Part shown: piece after piece, positions 18,181 through 27,096 of the stretch
Layout of the letters: every line of letters starts with the position of its first letter
Numbering within the stretch: position 1 is the stretch's first letter
DNA from: CAMPJM01 sp964440915
GTDB taxonomy: Bacteria > Bacteroidota > Bacteroidia > Cytophagales > Cyclobacteriaceae
Direction of reading: 5' to 3'
DNA length: 64,000 nucleotides
Assembly (NCBI GenBank): GCA_964440915.1
Contig: CAYTTV010000006.1
Span: forward strand, 21,767-85,766
Translations under genes and position numbers: made by a program
Notes under the pieces: model-generated
Database searches by the model: none
Told to the model about the DNA's origin: nothing
Seen by the model: only the letters and a program-made list of their open reading frames with translations

Positions 18181-18720
18181 TTAGTTTCTTGCGGGTGGGG
18201 TTATTCCTAAGCTTTTCAAAACATCATCGGAGATGTTGTGGCTTTCCTCAGCGTGAAGCAAAACGGGCATTCCACCTGCATCAGAGCTAAATATATAGGT
18301 ATAACCTTTGTCTTTGGCCACCTTATCTATAGCATTCTGAATTTTCGTGTAGACAGGCTCAAGTAGTTCAGCTTGCTTTCTCTGCAAAGAGCTGTCTGCC
18401 TCTCTTTGGAACTTCTCAATCGAAGCCTGCATGTTACGTAACTCTTCTTGTCTGTCTTCTCTTACAATTTGAGTCATGGTTTCTGCTCCCCTTTGAAAAG
18501 CCTCCATCTTTTGTTGAAATTCCTGGATCTTTGACTGAAGCTGTGTAGTAAGTTGTCTTTCGTGATCTGTAAGGTCGGATTCGATTTGCTTGCTTTCAGG
18601 CATAAGGCTTAAAATATAGTCTACATTCGTATAACCTATCTTTAGCTCAGAACTTTGCGCCTGGGTGATATATCCAGCCAACATAAAGACTGTAATTGCA
18701 AAAATTGTCTTAATTCTCAT
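18181..18720 (-). CDS. ompH: OmpH/Skp family periplasmic chaperone (copy 2)
   Basis: A 179-residue periplasmic protein with a cleavable signal (MRIKTIFAITVFMLAGYITQAQ). The core is LKIGYTNVDYILSLMPESK followed by a long Gln/Glu-rich coiled coil (about 45-120) forming the Skp tentacle, then the C-terminal IDKVAKDKGYTYIFSSD strand. Skp-type trimers hold unfolded outer-membrane proteins for delivery to BamA. It is last in the run uppS-bamA-ompH-ompH and is closed by a terminator. Confidence 0.9.
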   Translation of the reverse strand: MRIKTIFAITVFMLAGYITQAQSSELKIGYTNVDYILSLMPESKQIESDLTDHERQLTTQLQSKIQEFQQKMEAFQRGAETMTQIVREDRQEELRNMQASIEKFQREADSSLQRKQAELLEPVYTKIQNAIDKVAKDKGYTYIFSSDAGGMPVLLHAEESHNISDDVLKSLGITPPARN

Positions 18721-18851
18721 AATGTTAATTTAAAATTAATAATAGTATTCTAAGGGTTTTAGTATTTAGCCTACTAAGGCGTATGCAATAATAGTGCAGT
18801 ATTTTCTTATTTTATATTTTTTATTGTCGCTTCTGCAAAATAGCGTTATCC

Positions 18852-19385
18852 TTATCTTATCGTGTCTACACCATCTCCTAATCCAAGCTCTTCTAATACA
18901 TAATCTGTATAGTCATGGATAGGGTCAGTATAGATCATTACTAAATCACCGGATTTGTCAAAAACAATTTGCAGGCGTTTGTCTTTTGCTATCTTCTCTA
19001 CTGCATCAAAAACCTTATCCTGCACTGGCTTCATCAATTCTTGCTTCTTCAGAAAAAACAGCCCTTCAAACCCAAAAACCCTTTTCTGATATTCCTTTAC
19101 CTCCTCTTCCTTTTTTTTAATTGTTGCCAATCTCTCTTCTTTCATTTCATTCGTAAGGAGCACTTCTTCTGCTTTATACTCATTGTACATCCCTTCTATC
19201 TCCATATACATATTGTGTATCTCCTCCTGCCATCGCTTCGACACATTTTCTATCTCTACTTGGGCTTCCTTATACTCCGACATTTTGCTCAATATAAAGT
19301 TCGTATCCACATAGCCAAATTTCTGGCTATAGGCTTGATTTCCTATGAGCAAAAACAATACCATTAAAAAAACCAGTCGTTTCAT
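18852..19385 (-). CDS. ompH: OmpH/Skp family periplasmic chaperone (copy 1)
   Basis: A 177-residue paralogue of the gene downstream: signal peptide ending IGNQAYSQ, the core KFGYVDTNFILSKMSEYK, an acidic coiled coil (about 45-115) and the C-terminal IAKDKRLQIVFDKSGDLVMI strand. It starts 44 bp after the bamA stop. Tandem OmpH copies after bamA are usual in Bacteroidota. The two copies differ strongly in their coiled-coil composition, so they may prefer different clients; that is inference. Confidence 0.9.
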   Translation of the reverse strand: MKRLVFLMVLFLLIGNQAYSQKFGYVDTNFILSKMSEYKEAQVEIENVSKRWQEEIHNMYMEIEGMYNEYKAEEVLLTNEMKEERLATIKKKEEEVKEYQKRVFGFEGLFFLKKQELMKPVQDKVFDAVEKIAKDKRLQIVFDKSGDLVMIYTDPIHDYTDYVLEELGLGDGVDTIR

Positions 19386-19429
19386 GTTATTTAATTTACT
19401 GATTTATAACACAGCTTGTTCAGCAATTA

Positions 19430-22132
19430 TTAACGGAACTGCTGCCCAATTGTAAAATGGAACTGTGGCCCGCTACGCTCATTAGAGAAGGGCAGCCGGT
19501 CAAATCCATAACCCCAGTCCACGCCAATCAAACCAAACGCAGGCATAAATATCCGAGCACCGAAACCAGCGGATTTATACAATTTATTCACATTGTACTC
19601 GGCATAGCTATTGGTTGTATTTCCACCTTCAGCAAAGCCTAGCACATATATGGTTGCGGATGGATTGAGAGAAACAGGATAACGCAGCTCAAACACAAAC
19701 TTGTTGTATACCACCCCGCCCTGTATGTTTTGATTATCTATCGGGACGATGGAGTTATCTTCATAACCTCGCAAACTAATAATCTCGCGCCCTATGATGA
19801 AACTGCCTTGTCCAGAAAGTCCACTTCCACCCATCCAAAAACGTTCAAATGGCCCAACGCCTGTTTCTTTATTATAAGAGCCTATATAACCGAAATTTGC
19901 CCTTGCATTTAATACCAAGTCGCCAATTATCGTCGTGAAGTATGAAGCATCAAACATCCACTTATGATACTCCATATATTTGTAATCCTCATTATTGGAG
20001 TCAGTGAATAAAGAATAAGGAGGTGTAAGGCTAGTGCTAAGAGAAATGGAAGAACCGCTCCTTGTGTACAGCGTGTTGTCCAAGCTATTCCTTGCTATGG
20101 TATTATTCAAAGAGATACCCGTTACCGACCCTGTTCCTTCATCATTTCCGATGCCGTAGCCAATATTATATTTATACATATCATAGACCTGATATGTCAA
20201 AGAATTCGAAACGGTAAAGAAGTCATCGGGCCATCTTACTCTTCTACCCAATCCTACCGAAAAGCTATATACCTTAATTTGAGCATCCTCTAAATCTTCA
20301 AACTGAGCAGAGTTATAATAAGGATTGTAATACGAAGAATAATAACGGCTGCTATTTACATATGGCCTATTGTTGGCATAGCTAAAACTCACTGAGAAAG
20401 CATTAGGCTTTTTCCCTCCCAACCAAGGTTCGGAAAACGAAACGGAATAATTCTGGTAAGCTTTACCATTGGCCTGCACCCTTAAGGCTAATTTTTGTCC
20501 ATCTCCGACAGGCAGTGGTCGCCATTTTTCAAAATTAGGGATGTTCCGTACTGAGAAGTTATTAAAGACAAGACCCAATGTACCTACGAAACCATAATAT
20601 CCGCCCCACCCACCAGACAGCTCTATTTGGTCACTGGGTTTTTCTACGAGTGAGTATTCAATATCTACCGTTCCGTTGGCCGGGTTAGGAACAGGATTAA
20701 TACCTATTTGCTCGGGATCAAAATATCCAAGTACGGACAATTCTCTTTGTGTTCTGATCAAGTCAGCGCGGCTAAACTTTTCACCTGGCAATGTCCTGAT
20801 CTCCCTTAAAATCACATGGTCATTGGTCCTGTCGTTTCCAGTAATCAATATTTTATTGATAGTGGCTTGAGGTCCTTCATAAATCCTCATTTCAACATCG
20901 ATGGAGTCACCCACTATGTTTACCTCTACTGGCTGAACATTGAAGAACAAGTATCCATTGTCCATATAGAGCGCACTCACGTCTCTACCAGTTGGATTAT
21001 AATTAAGACGCTTGTTCACAAGATCCATGTCATAAACATCACCGTTCTCCACACCTAATACAGTGCTTAATTCTTCATCTGTATGCACAAAGTTTCCCGT
21101 CCAGTCGATATTCCTGAAATAGTATTTCTTTCCCTCATCAATATGGATATCTATATTGATGGTATTCCTTCCGTGGCGATAGATCGAATCAGATAATATT
21201 ATGGCATCTCTATACCCTTTAGAGTTTAAGAATGCGATAACTTTTTCTTTATCTTCTTCATAATCATCTAGGATGAACTTGGAGCTATTGAAAAAATTAA
21301 GTTTTATATTATCATTTATATAATTTTTCAGTTCTTGCCATGAAGCTTCTCTACTATTCCCTAAGAATCCTCTTATTTTTTCGCTATTCAGTGTGGTAAT
21401 TGTATTGAAAACATCGCGAATAATGGCAATCCGTACATGTTCATTCGTTGACTTCATTCTCTTTCCCAACCTCCTGTCATCAAACTCCTCATTGCCAATA
21501 AAATCTATCTTATTTATTTTTACCTTTTCGCCACGATCAACAACAATTTTCAGGTGAACACTATTCTGGACCTGTGGATCTAACTCTTGCTTTATAGAAA
21601 CTTGAGTATTCAAAAAGCCTTTATCTACAAAATGCTCCTTCACGGTCAGCTCTGCATTCTTGATAAGCGCATCTGTGACTACTCTTCCTCTTATCAGCTT
21701 AATTTTATCACTTACTTCTGAAGTCGCCGACTTGTTCAGTCCTTCTATTGTAAATCTAGAGAGTCTAGGCCTTTCTGTAAGTGCAATAATCAGATACACT
21801 TTATCGTCTTCTATCTTCTCAATATCAACCCTTATATCTCCAATAATTCCTTGTGCCCAAAGCTTCTTTATGGCACTAGATATAGCATCTCCTGGCACTT
21901 TTATCCTATCGCCAACCTTTAACCCAGATAGGGATATCAAGGCATTATGATCCAAGAATTCAACTCCCTCTACTTTTATTTCCGCTATTTCATAGTCTGA
22001 AGGATTGGCATAATCGATTTCCTGGCTTCTTTGGTTGCCTTGAAAATACCTCCCCAAGCCTACTTGAGCATTGACGATGGGTACATCGGTTAAAACCAGC
22101 ACTGCTATTAGTACAAATAATATTTTTTTCAT
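19430..22132 (-). CDS. bamA: BamA outer-membrane assembly factor
   Basis: A 900-residue Omp85 protein: signal peptide (MKKILFVLIAVLVLTDVPIV), about five POTRA domains (about 45-440, for example YEIAEIKVEGVEFLDHNAL) and a C-terminal 16-strand barrel. The barrel holds the conserved loop-6 type sequence LRGYEDNSIVP (the RGF/RGY motif) and ends DWGYGFDRLPF...FHFTIGQQF. It inserts beta-barrel proteins into the outer membrane. An in-frame start at 22201 would place 23 residues before the signal peptide, so 22132 is chosen. It follows uppS. Confidence 0.96.
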   Translation of the reverse strand: MKKILFVLIAVLVLTDVPIVNAQVGLGRYFQGNQRSQEIDYANPSDYEIAEIKVEGVEFLDHNALISLSGLKVGDRIKVPGDAISSAIKKLWAQGIIGDIRVDIEKIEDDKVYLIIALTERPRLSRFTIEGLNKSATSEVSDKIKLIRGRVVTDALIKNAELTVKEHFVDKGFLNTQVSIKQELDPQVQNSVHLKIVVDRGEKVKINKIDFIGNEEFDDRRLGKRMKSTNEHVRIAIIRDVFNTITTLNSEKIRGFLGNSREASWQELKNYINDNIKLNFFNSSKFILDDYEEDKEKVIAFLNSKGYRDAIILSDSIYRHGRNTINIDIHIDEGKKYYFRNIDWTGNFVHTDEELSTVLGVENGDVYDMDLVNKRLNYNPTGRDVSALYMDNGYLFFNVQPVEVNIVGDSIDVEMRIYEGPQATINKILITGNDRTNDHVILREIRTLPGEKFSRADLIRTQRELSVLGYFDPEQIGINPVPNPANGTVDIEYSLVEKPSDQIELSGGWGGYYGFVGTLGLVFNNFSVRNIPNFEKWRPLPVGDGQKLALRVQANGKAYQNYSVSFSEPWLGGKKPNAFSVSFSYANNRPYVNSSRYYSSYYNPYYNSAQFEDLEDAQIKVYSFSVGLGRRVRWPDDFFTVSNSLTYQVYDMYKYNIGYGIGNDEGTGSVTGISLNNTIARNSLDNTLYTRSGSSISLSTSLTPPYSLFTDSNNEDYKYMEYHKWMFDASYFTTIIGDLVLNARANFGYIGSYNKETGVGPFERFWMGGSGLSGQGSFIIGREIISLRGYEDNSIVPIDNQNIQGGVVYNKFVFELRYPVSLNPSATIYVLGFAEGGNTTNSYAEYNVNKLYKSAGFGARIFMPAFGLIGVDWGYGFDRLPFSNERSGPQFHFTIGQQFR

Positions 22133-22202
22133 TGACAGATCAAAGATTGCTCTCTTTATGTATGATTGTTGTGAATTGACGGGGTTGTATGTTAAGTTCA
22201 TG

Positions 22203-22943
22203 TTATTGGTCCTCAGATGGCTCTACCACCTTTCCAAATCTTCTTTCCCTTCCCTGATAAGAAACTATTGCTTCATATAAGTCCTTCTTCCTAAAGTCGG
22301 GCCAGAGCACTGGCGTTACAAACAGTTCAGTATAGGCAATCTGCCATAATAGGAAGTTGCTGACCCTCATTTCTCCGCTTGTCCTAATGAGGAGCTCCGG
22401 GTCTGGAATTGCCTTGGTACTTAAGTGTTTGGCAAATACTTCGGAAGAAATAGCAGCCGGATCCAGCTTACCTTCTTTAACCTCTTGTGCAAGTTGCTTT
22501 GCGGCCTCTAATATTTCCCATCTACCACTATAGTTCAGCGCAAGCACCAAAGTCAGTCCTTCATTGTGTTGCGTATTGCGCATTGCTTCTTTTAACTCCG
22601 CCTGGCAGCTCTTGGGGAGGTGGTCGGTATCGCCAATAGTAGTAAGCCTGACTTTATTATCCACCAACGTTTTTATCTCCCCTTTAATTGTTGACACCAA
22701 CAATTGCATCAAGCCATCGACTTCCATCTTTGGCCTGCCCCAATTTTCTGTCGAGAAGGCGTATAAGGTCAAGTACTTTATCCCCAACTCTGCACATCCC
22801 TCTGTTATTTCCCTTACTGCTTTAATTGCATTTTTATGCCCAAATATCCTGGCGGCACCCTTTTTCTTGGCCCATCTCCCATTGCCATCCATGATTACGG
22901 CCAAATGTTGTGGTAAATTACTTAAGTCAATCTTTTCTTTCAT
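22203..22943 (-). CDS. uppS: Undecaprenyl diphosphate synthase
   Basis: A 246-residue cis-prenyltransferase that makes the C55 lipid carrier for peptidoglycan and O-antigen synthesis. The N-terminal VIMDGNGRWAKKKG contains the catalytic Asp19; YLTLYAFSTENWGRP and the C-terminal PDLLIRTSGE-type motif (DPELLIRTSGEMRVSNFLLWQ) are present. Length is normal. The bamA gene follows within about 70 bp. A 300-bp gap without a gene lies upstream, so uppS probably heads the uppS-bamA-ompH-ompH transcript. Confidence 0.97.
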   Translation of the reverse strand: MKEKIDLSNLPQHLAVIMDGNGRWAKKKGAARIFGHKNAIKAVREITEGCAELGIKYLTLYAFSTENWGRPKMEVDGLMQLLVSTIKGEIKTLVDNKVRLTTIGDTDHLPKSCQAELKEAMRNTQHNEGLTLVLALNYSGRWEILEAAKQLAQEVKEGKLDPAAISSEVFAKHLSTKAIPDPELLIRTSGEMRVSNFLLWQIAYTELFVTPVLWPDFRKKDLYEAIVSYQGRERRFGKVVEPSEDQ

Positions 22944-23243
22944 CCCTGCTTATTGGCTAGAATATTTTGCCCGCTGTAATACTCCTCCTATTCCTTCCAC
23001 AATTGTACAGCATAAATCTTTCCATATTTGCTTAAATGTAATTAGGGCAATATGAAATGACGTGCAATTTACAAATTTGCTCTTTTTATTTAAACTTTCT
23101 TTATGATTCTTGTGAAAAAGTATATTGGGTGTCAACAAGTTCTTTATTGCCTATAGGTCAAACATCAAGAAACTGTTGTGAATAGTTGCTTATTTTGGGT
23201 CTTGAACGATACCTGTATTGATTTACAAGTTGGCATATCATCA
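22944..23243. other. Gap upstream of uppS; no gene recognised
   Basis: About 300 bp of A/T-rich sequence between the chorismate mutase-like gene and uppS. It must contain the uppS promoter, but I find no exact TAnnTTTG on the minus strand and no stable hairpin. A 22-codon minus-strand frame ends just before uppS and has no supporting features. Confidence 0.5.
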
Positions 23244-23552
23244 TCAATCATTCCCTAATCCTTCTTTTTCCCAGCATATCAATTCTGCCGTGATAAAATA
23301 ATTGACCAAGTCAGCATATATTTTTTCAATTGCATCAGGATTCAGCCCTTCCTCTTGTGCCCATTCTCTCCTTTTCACAAGCATCGATCGTAAGCGCTCT
23401 GGCGCCCTTACTTCTTCGTTGGTCTTCTTAAATTTTGCAGCAGCTTTAACATATTGAAAGCGCTGGCCTAACAAGCGGACAATGCTTCTGTCTAGAAGAT
23501 CTATCGCAATACGGATTTCCTGCATGCTTTCACACTCCTCTGGATCTTGCAT
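23244..23552 (-). CDS. Chorismate mutase type II (AroQ/PchB-like)
   Basis: A 102-residue all-helical protein. The pattern MQEIRIAIDLLDRSIVRLLGQRFQYV (about 10-35), AAAKFKKTNEEVRAPER and the C-terminal helix ending FITAEL is that of AroQ-class chorismate mutase, nearest to the PchB isochorismate-pyruvate lyase style (Arg-Ala-Pro-Glu-Arg). The frame extends to 23639 but would overlap the DUF6089 gene; the ATG at 23552 lies 14 bp after that gene's stop. It is an unexpected metabolic gene inside an envelope gene run. Confidence 0.8.
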   Translation of the reverse strand: MQDPEECESMQEIRIAIDLLDRSIVRLLGQRFQYVKAAAKFKKTNEEVRAPERLRSMLVKRREWAQEEGLNPDAIEKIYADLVNYFITAELICWEKEGLGND

Positions 23553-23566
23553 TAAGATATTATGAT

Positions 23567-24280
23567 TTAATTTGTATTGAATGGACAAGGCACTTGGTAG
23601 AATGTATAGCTGATGCTCAAACCCAGGAAGTAATACCAATCCTTGTCGTATTGACTTCCATATTGGTAATGTTGCCCTTTTTTATCAAGGCTAGGATCAT
23701 GCCCCGACATATTATCTATGTAGTCGAAGAAAGTTTTTCTGGCACCAAATTCAATACCTAGTTGCCAATGCTCGTCCAATAGATATTTCATCCCTATACC
23801 GAAGGGAATCACAGGTTGTATCTTCCTATAGGTGTTTCCTTTATCTTCATCACCAAAAAATGTAAACACCCCTATGCCTCCAAAGAAATAAGGAGAATAG
23901 TTTACCCATGATTTAGAATTAAGGAAATCCAGAAAATGGTATTCTAGCGTAACTGCACCTTCCAATAAGATGATGTCAAAAGATGCATTTCTTGCTGCGG
24001 CAAAATCATCGACAGGTTTTTGGTCACTTGCCTGAAGCATACCTCCCATGATAGCCCCTCGCACGCTTACAGCATTGGAAAATGTATGTCGGTAAAAAAT
24101 CTCTCCAGCAGGCCGGTTTTCTATTATATTATATTGATGCTGTAAATCACCTGTATAGCTTAGCCCGCCTAAACCTATTCCAATATCTCTATTCTGAGCC
24201 GATACTGTATTGGAAAGAAGTATAAAAACAACAAAAAAAGTGGAGGCGCAAGCATTTCTCCAAGGCGATAATTTCATCAT
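23567..24280 (-). CDS. PorG-like DUF6089 outer-membrane protein (copy 2)
   Basis: A 237-residue predicted small beta-barrel: signal peptide ending SNTVSAQ, then alternating aromatic strands such as YSPYFFGGIGVFTFF and YYFLGLSISYTFY. It matches the DUF6089 family that includes PorG, a T9SS outer-membrane component in Porphyromonas. It ends in a Cys-containing tail PCPFNTN. It lies 71 bp after a second, longer DUF6089 gene, and uppS is downstream, the usual Bacteroidota order apart from the chorismate mutase insertion. Confidence 0.82.
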   Translation of the reverse strand: MMKLSPWRNACASTFFVVFILLSNTVSAQNRDIGIGLGGLSYTGDLQHQYNIIENRPAGEIFYRHTFSNAVSVRGAIMGGMLQASDQKPVDDFAAARNASFDIILLEGAVTLEYHFLDFLNSKSWVNYSPYFFGGIGVFTFFGDEDKGNTYRKIQPVIPFGIGMKYLLDEHWQLGIEFGARKTFFDYIDNMSGHDPSLDKKGQHYQYGSQYDKDWYYFLGLSISYTFYQVPCPFNTN

Positions 24281-24351
24281 ACTAAAATCTTAAAAAAATA
24301 TAATCAGCCATCAGTACTTATAAAACTTTTGATCGGCCATCATTGTATATG

Positions 24352-25374
24352 CTATCTGAATTTAGAACGCCTGTGACGAGTCGTGTCCAATATGTACGTC
24401 AGCTGTAGGCTTGTAACCACATAGATATCGTTATCTTTGTGATTCCCTCGAATATTGGGGCTGCCGTTGGCATTTTCATGGCCATATCCAGGCACTATAA
24501 GATATGGGTCACCATAAGGGCTGTTGTACATTACAGTTGGAGCAATAAACTCTCCTGATCTATCTGACATGACTTTGGCCAATTCATCATCACCAAGGCG
24601 ATTCTTGTCTATATAAGGCCCTCCCACATCATCCAGGTGATCAAAGAACAAATGACGATAACCAATCTCAAAGGCTAAATCAAAATTCTGATTCACTTTA
24701 TATCGCAATCCCAATCCTAGAGGAATCGCTATCTGTATTTTACTGTATTTACCAACGCCGGCATCGTCAACATATTGTCCTTCTGTGCCCAAAGGCTCCA
24801 AGTCTACCCACTTGCCTGCTTCTGACCCTCCAAAACTATCAGGAACTTTTCCTTGCGGATTGTGGTGGAAAACGGCAACCCCTGCAAAAGCATAAGGCAC
24901 AAGCAGCTCTCTGCTTAAGTAGCTTCTATTATGTTTGATAAAATCAAAGCTAGCCACCACCGCGAGTTCCTTTATGTCATTTCTAAAGCTAAGGTTTCTT
25001 GTATTTCTATAAATCGACTTTTCGGTTTCAGTCATGCCTTTGCCATTGTCGTTGGCCATGATTCTTCCATAGGTAAAGGTACCCCTTAAGGAAAAACGAG
25101 GATCTAATCGATAAGTGCCTACAAGCCCTATACCCGGTCGGGTCATGCTGATATTGGTGCTCATCAGCCCTGATTTTGGAGCCAGGTCACCAAAATAATT
25201 TAGCGTGTTGGCAGATAAGCCAATCGATAGATACGAGTGTTGGAATTTTCTTTTGGGACCCTTGTACTGCGTAATACTGCCACTATAATTATTCCTTCTT
25301 TGTGCTTCTGCTTCATCAGGTAATAACATAAGGGCTGAAAATGCCACTATAAATATGATATAAAGTTTTTTCAT
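24352..25374 (-). CDS. porG: PorG-like DUF6089 outer-membrane protein (copy 1)
   Basis: A 340-residue predicted outer-membrane barrel with a signal peptide ending PDEAEAQ and a basic, Gln-rich start (RRNNYSGSITQYKG). The strands YSKIQIAIPLGLGLRYKVN and NFDLAFEIGYRHLFFDHLDDVGG are the DUF6089/PorG hallmark, with a HLFFDHLDDV segment also echoed in copy 2 as KTFFDYIDNM. It is the more typical of the two for length. PorG works with PorK/PorN in type IX secretion, and this genome clearly has T9SS cargo. A promoter-like box is found 98 bp upstream. Confidence 0.85.
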   Translation of the reverse strand: MKKLYIIFIVAFSALMLLPDEAEAQRRNNYSGSITQYKGPKRKFQHSYLSIGLSANTLNYFGDLAPKSGLMSTNISMTRPGIGLVGTYRLDPRFSLRGTFTYGRIMANDNGKGMTETEKSIYRNTRNLSFRNDIKELAVVASFDFIKHNRSYLSRELLVPYAFAGVAVFHHNPQGKVPDSFGGSEAGKWVDLEPLGTEGQYVDDAGVGKYSKIQIAIPLGLGLRYKVNQNFDLAFEIGYRHLFFDHLDDVGGPYIDKNRLGDDELAKVMSDRSGEFIAPTVMYNSPYGDPYLIVPGYGHENANGSPNIRGNHKDNDIYVVTSLQLTYILDTTRHRRSKFR

Positions 25375-25471
25375 TAGGTAAGCTTCGTATGGAAAGTCGG
25401 GTAGAATTCATCTACTCCATCATTTATTTAAATAAAACACTAAATAGTCATATTTTTATCAATAATTACTA

Positions 25472-25479
25472 CAAAGATA
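25472..25479 (-). promoter_or_regulatory. Candidate -7 element for the PorG-like genes
   Basis: TATCTTTG on the minus strand, an exact TAnnTTTG, 98 bp upstream of the DUF6089 copy 1 start. No clear TTG is seen at -33. Confidence 0.4.
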
Positions 25480-25509
25480 AAAATATTAATAAATTATCAT
25501 AGATTTCTT

Positions 25510-26385
25510 TTAATTTCTCATGTCTAAGCCCCAGTTTAATTTATGACGTAAGGTCTCCAAAAAGCTATATCCGTTCATTTTAATTAGTTTAGCCCTGAAG
25601 TCTTCCTTGCGGACAGCCATTTGAATAGAAGCATCAACGGTTTGGGAGCGAGAATCTAAAGAAACAAGAAAATTTTTGCTCCTCCCCTCAATTTCGAAAG
25701 ACACTACGCTGTTGTCCGAAACAACAATGGGTCGTGCATTCAGATTATGTGGACTCACAGGAGTGATAATGAAGTTGTTGGACTGAGGGAGTACCAATGG
25801 GCCGCCGCAGCTCAAGGAGTAACCAGTAGACCCTGTTGGCGTAGAGACAATAAGCCCATCTGCCCAGTAAGAGTTGAGATATTCTCCATCTATATAGGTA
25901 TGTACCACAATCATGGATGAGGTATCCTTCTTCAGAATGGCAATTTCATTCATGCCAAAATTCCTCTTGCCAAAGATACCTTTATCAGACTCCAGCCTTA
26001 TGAGTGTCCTATAATCGTAAGTGAATCGGTCGTTGTATAATGCTTGAAATGCGTCGTGTATGTGTGTTTTAGGGGTGGTGGCCAAAAAACCTAACCTACC
26101 TATATTGATGCCTAAAATGGGTATCTCCAATCTGCCAATATGGGTAACCGATTCCAGCAACGTGCCATCTCCACCCAAGCTAATAAAAAAATCGGCATTG
26201 GCAATAGCCTCTTCATCGAAATAAACATTCACCTTATCAGTGATAATCCCTCCTGCCTTGAGCAAATCTCTATATTGTCTGGAGACCAGCACTGTAGCTT
26301 GTTTATCTTTTAGGATATCAAAAACTTCCTGAATGTAAGGGGCTGTATCTTCTTGGAATTCCTTTCCGTGGAGGGCGATCTTCAT
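25510..26385 (-). CDS. nadK: NAD kinase
   Basis: A 291-residue ATP/polyphosphate NAD kinase that makes NADP. The GGDGTLL motif (71-77) and the NE/D-x and TGSTGYSLSCGGP motif (about 180-192) are intact, and ILGINIGRLGFL is the usual strand after the GGDG domain. Length is normal. It is the last gene of a six-gene leftward run (yqeY-cvpA-pabA-hydrolase-CBS-nadK), 45 bp after the CBS-domain gene, a common pairing in this phylum. Confidence 0.96.
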   Translation of the reverse strand: MKIALHGKEFQEDTAPYIQEVFDILKDKQATVLVSRQYRDLLKAGGIITDKVNVYFDEEAIANADFFISLGGDGTLLESVTHIGRLEIPILGINIGRLGFLATTPKTHIHDAFQALYNDRFTYDYRTLIRLESDKGIFGKRNFGMNEIAILKKDTSSMIVVHTYIDGEYLNSYWADGLIVSTPTGSTGYSLSCGGPLVLPQSNNFIITPVSPHNLNARPIVVSDNSVVSFEIEGRSKNFLVSLDSRSQTVDASIQMAVRKEDFRAKLIKMNGYSFLETLRHKLNWGLDMRN

Positions 26386-26430
26386 ACAAGGATTTAAAAC
26401 GTCACAATATCTAAAACTTATTATTGCTAT

Positions 26431-27096
26431 TTATATTTCGAGATATTTCATTAAAATATCGAGGCGTTCTCTTTCATTGGTCTGGATTGGTGCCTCTTGG
26501 AAGTGCGCTATTACCTTATATCCAAACCGTTCCAAGGTAGCCACTACATGTGTCAAATCCTCTTTATTAATTTTTAGGGTAAGCTTCACCTTGCTTGGTT
26601 CTGCAACATCGGTTTTGATACAGCTACTCAATACTCTTGCATTGTTTGATTCAACCAAGCGACTGATTTCAGCCAAGGAGTAGTCTTGATAATCCATAGA
26701 GAGCACTAAAATGCCACCTGGACTTTGCACTGCTACCGATTGAGCAAAAGCTACCACCGTATCTTCTATGGTAATTACGCCAACATATTTATCATCTTTG
26801 TCAAGCACGGCGATTACTTGTATCCCACAATCAGTGCTGACTTTCAATATGTCATAGAAATGCTGATCGTGATAGACGAAGCACTCTTTAGCCTTTAGTT
26901 CAAAGTCTCCTATATTTTTGAGTATGGAGCTATTCTCGAGAATTATTTCTTCCGAAATAAGGCCTTTATACTCTCCGTTCTCAATTACCGCCAATTGATT
27001 TACCCTTAATTCTTCCATCCAGGTAATGGCTTTTTTTGCCTTATCTGTCATTTTCAAAGGAGGAATCATATGGTTGATCAATTCTTGTGCTATCAT
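26431..27096 (-). CDS. Tandem CBS-domain protein
   Basis: A 221-residue cytosolic protein with two CBS domains (about 1-60 and 70-130; the phrases ENGEYKGLISEE and DKDDKYVGVITIEDTV mark the two beta-hairpins), followed by an ACT-like C-terminal half (VLSMDYQDYSLAEISRLVESNN, VKLTLKINKEDLTHVVATLERFGY). Such proteins bind adenosine nucleotides as sensors. Its ATG overlaps the stop of the upstream hydrolase by one base (TAATG), so translation is likely coupled. Target unknown; nadK downstream suggests nucleotide-linked regulation, which is inference. Confidence 0.88.
   Translation of the reverse strand: MIAQELINHMIPPLKMTDKAKKAITWMEELRVNQLAVIENGEYKGLISEEIILENSSILKNIGDFELKAKECFVYHDQHFYDILKVSTDCGIQVIAVLDKDDKYVGVITIEDTVVAFAQSVAVQSPGGILVLSMDYQDYSLAEISRLVESNNARVLSSCIKTDVAEPSKVKLTLKINKEDLTHVVATLERFGYKVIAHFQEAPIQTNERERLDILMKYLEI

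Noticed and set aside
22950..23138. 62-residue minus-strand frame before uppS
   Set aside because: No similarity, no start signal and unusual composition; a 22-codon ATG frame in the same stretch is equally unsupported.
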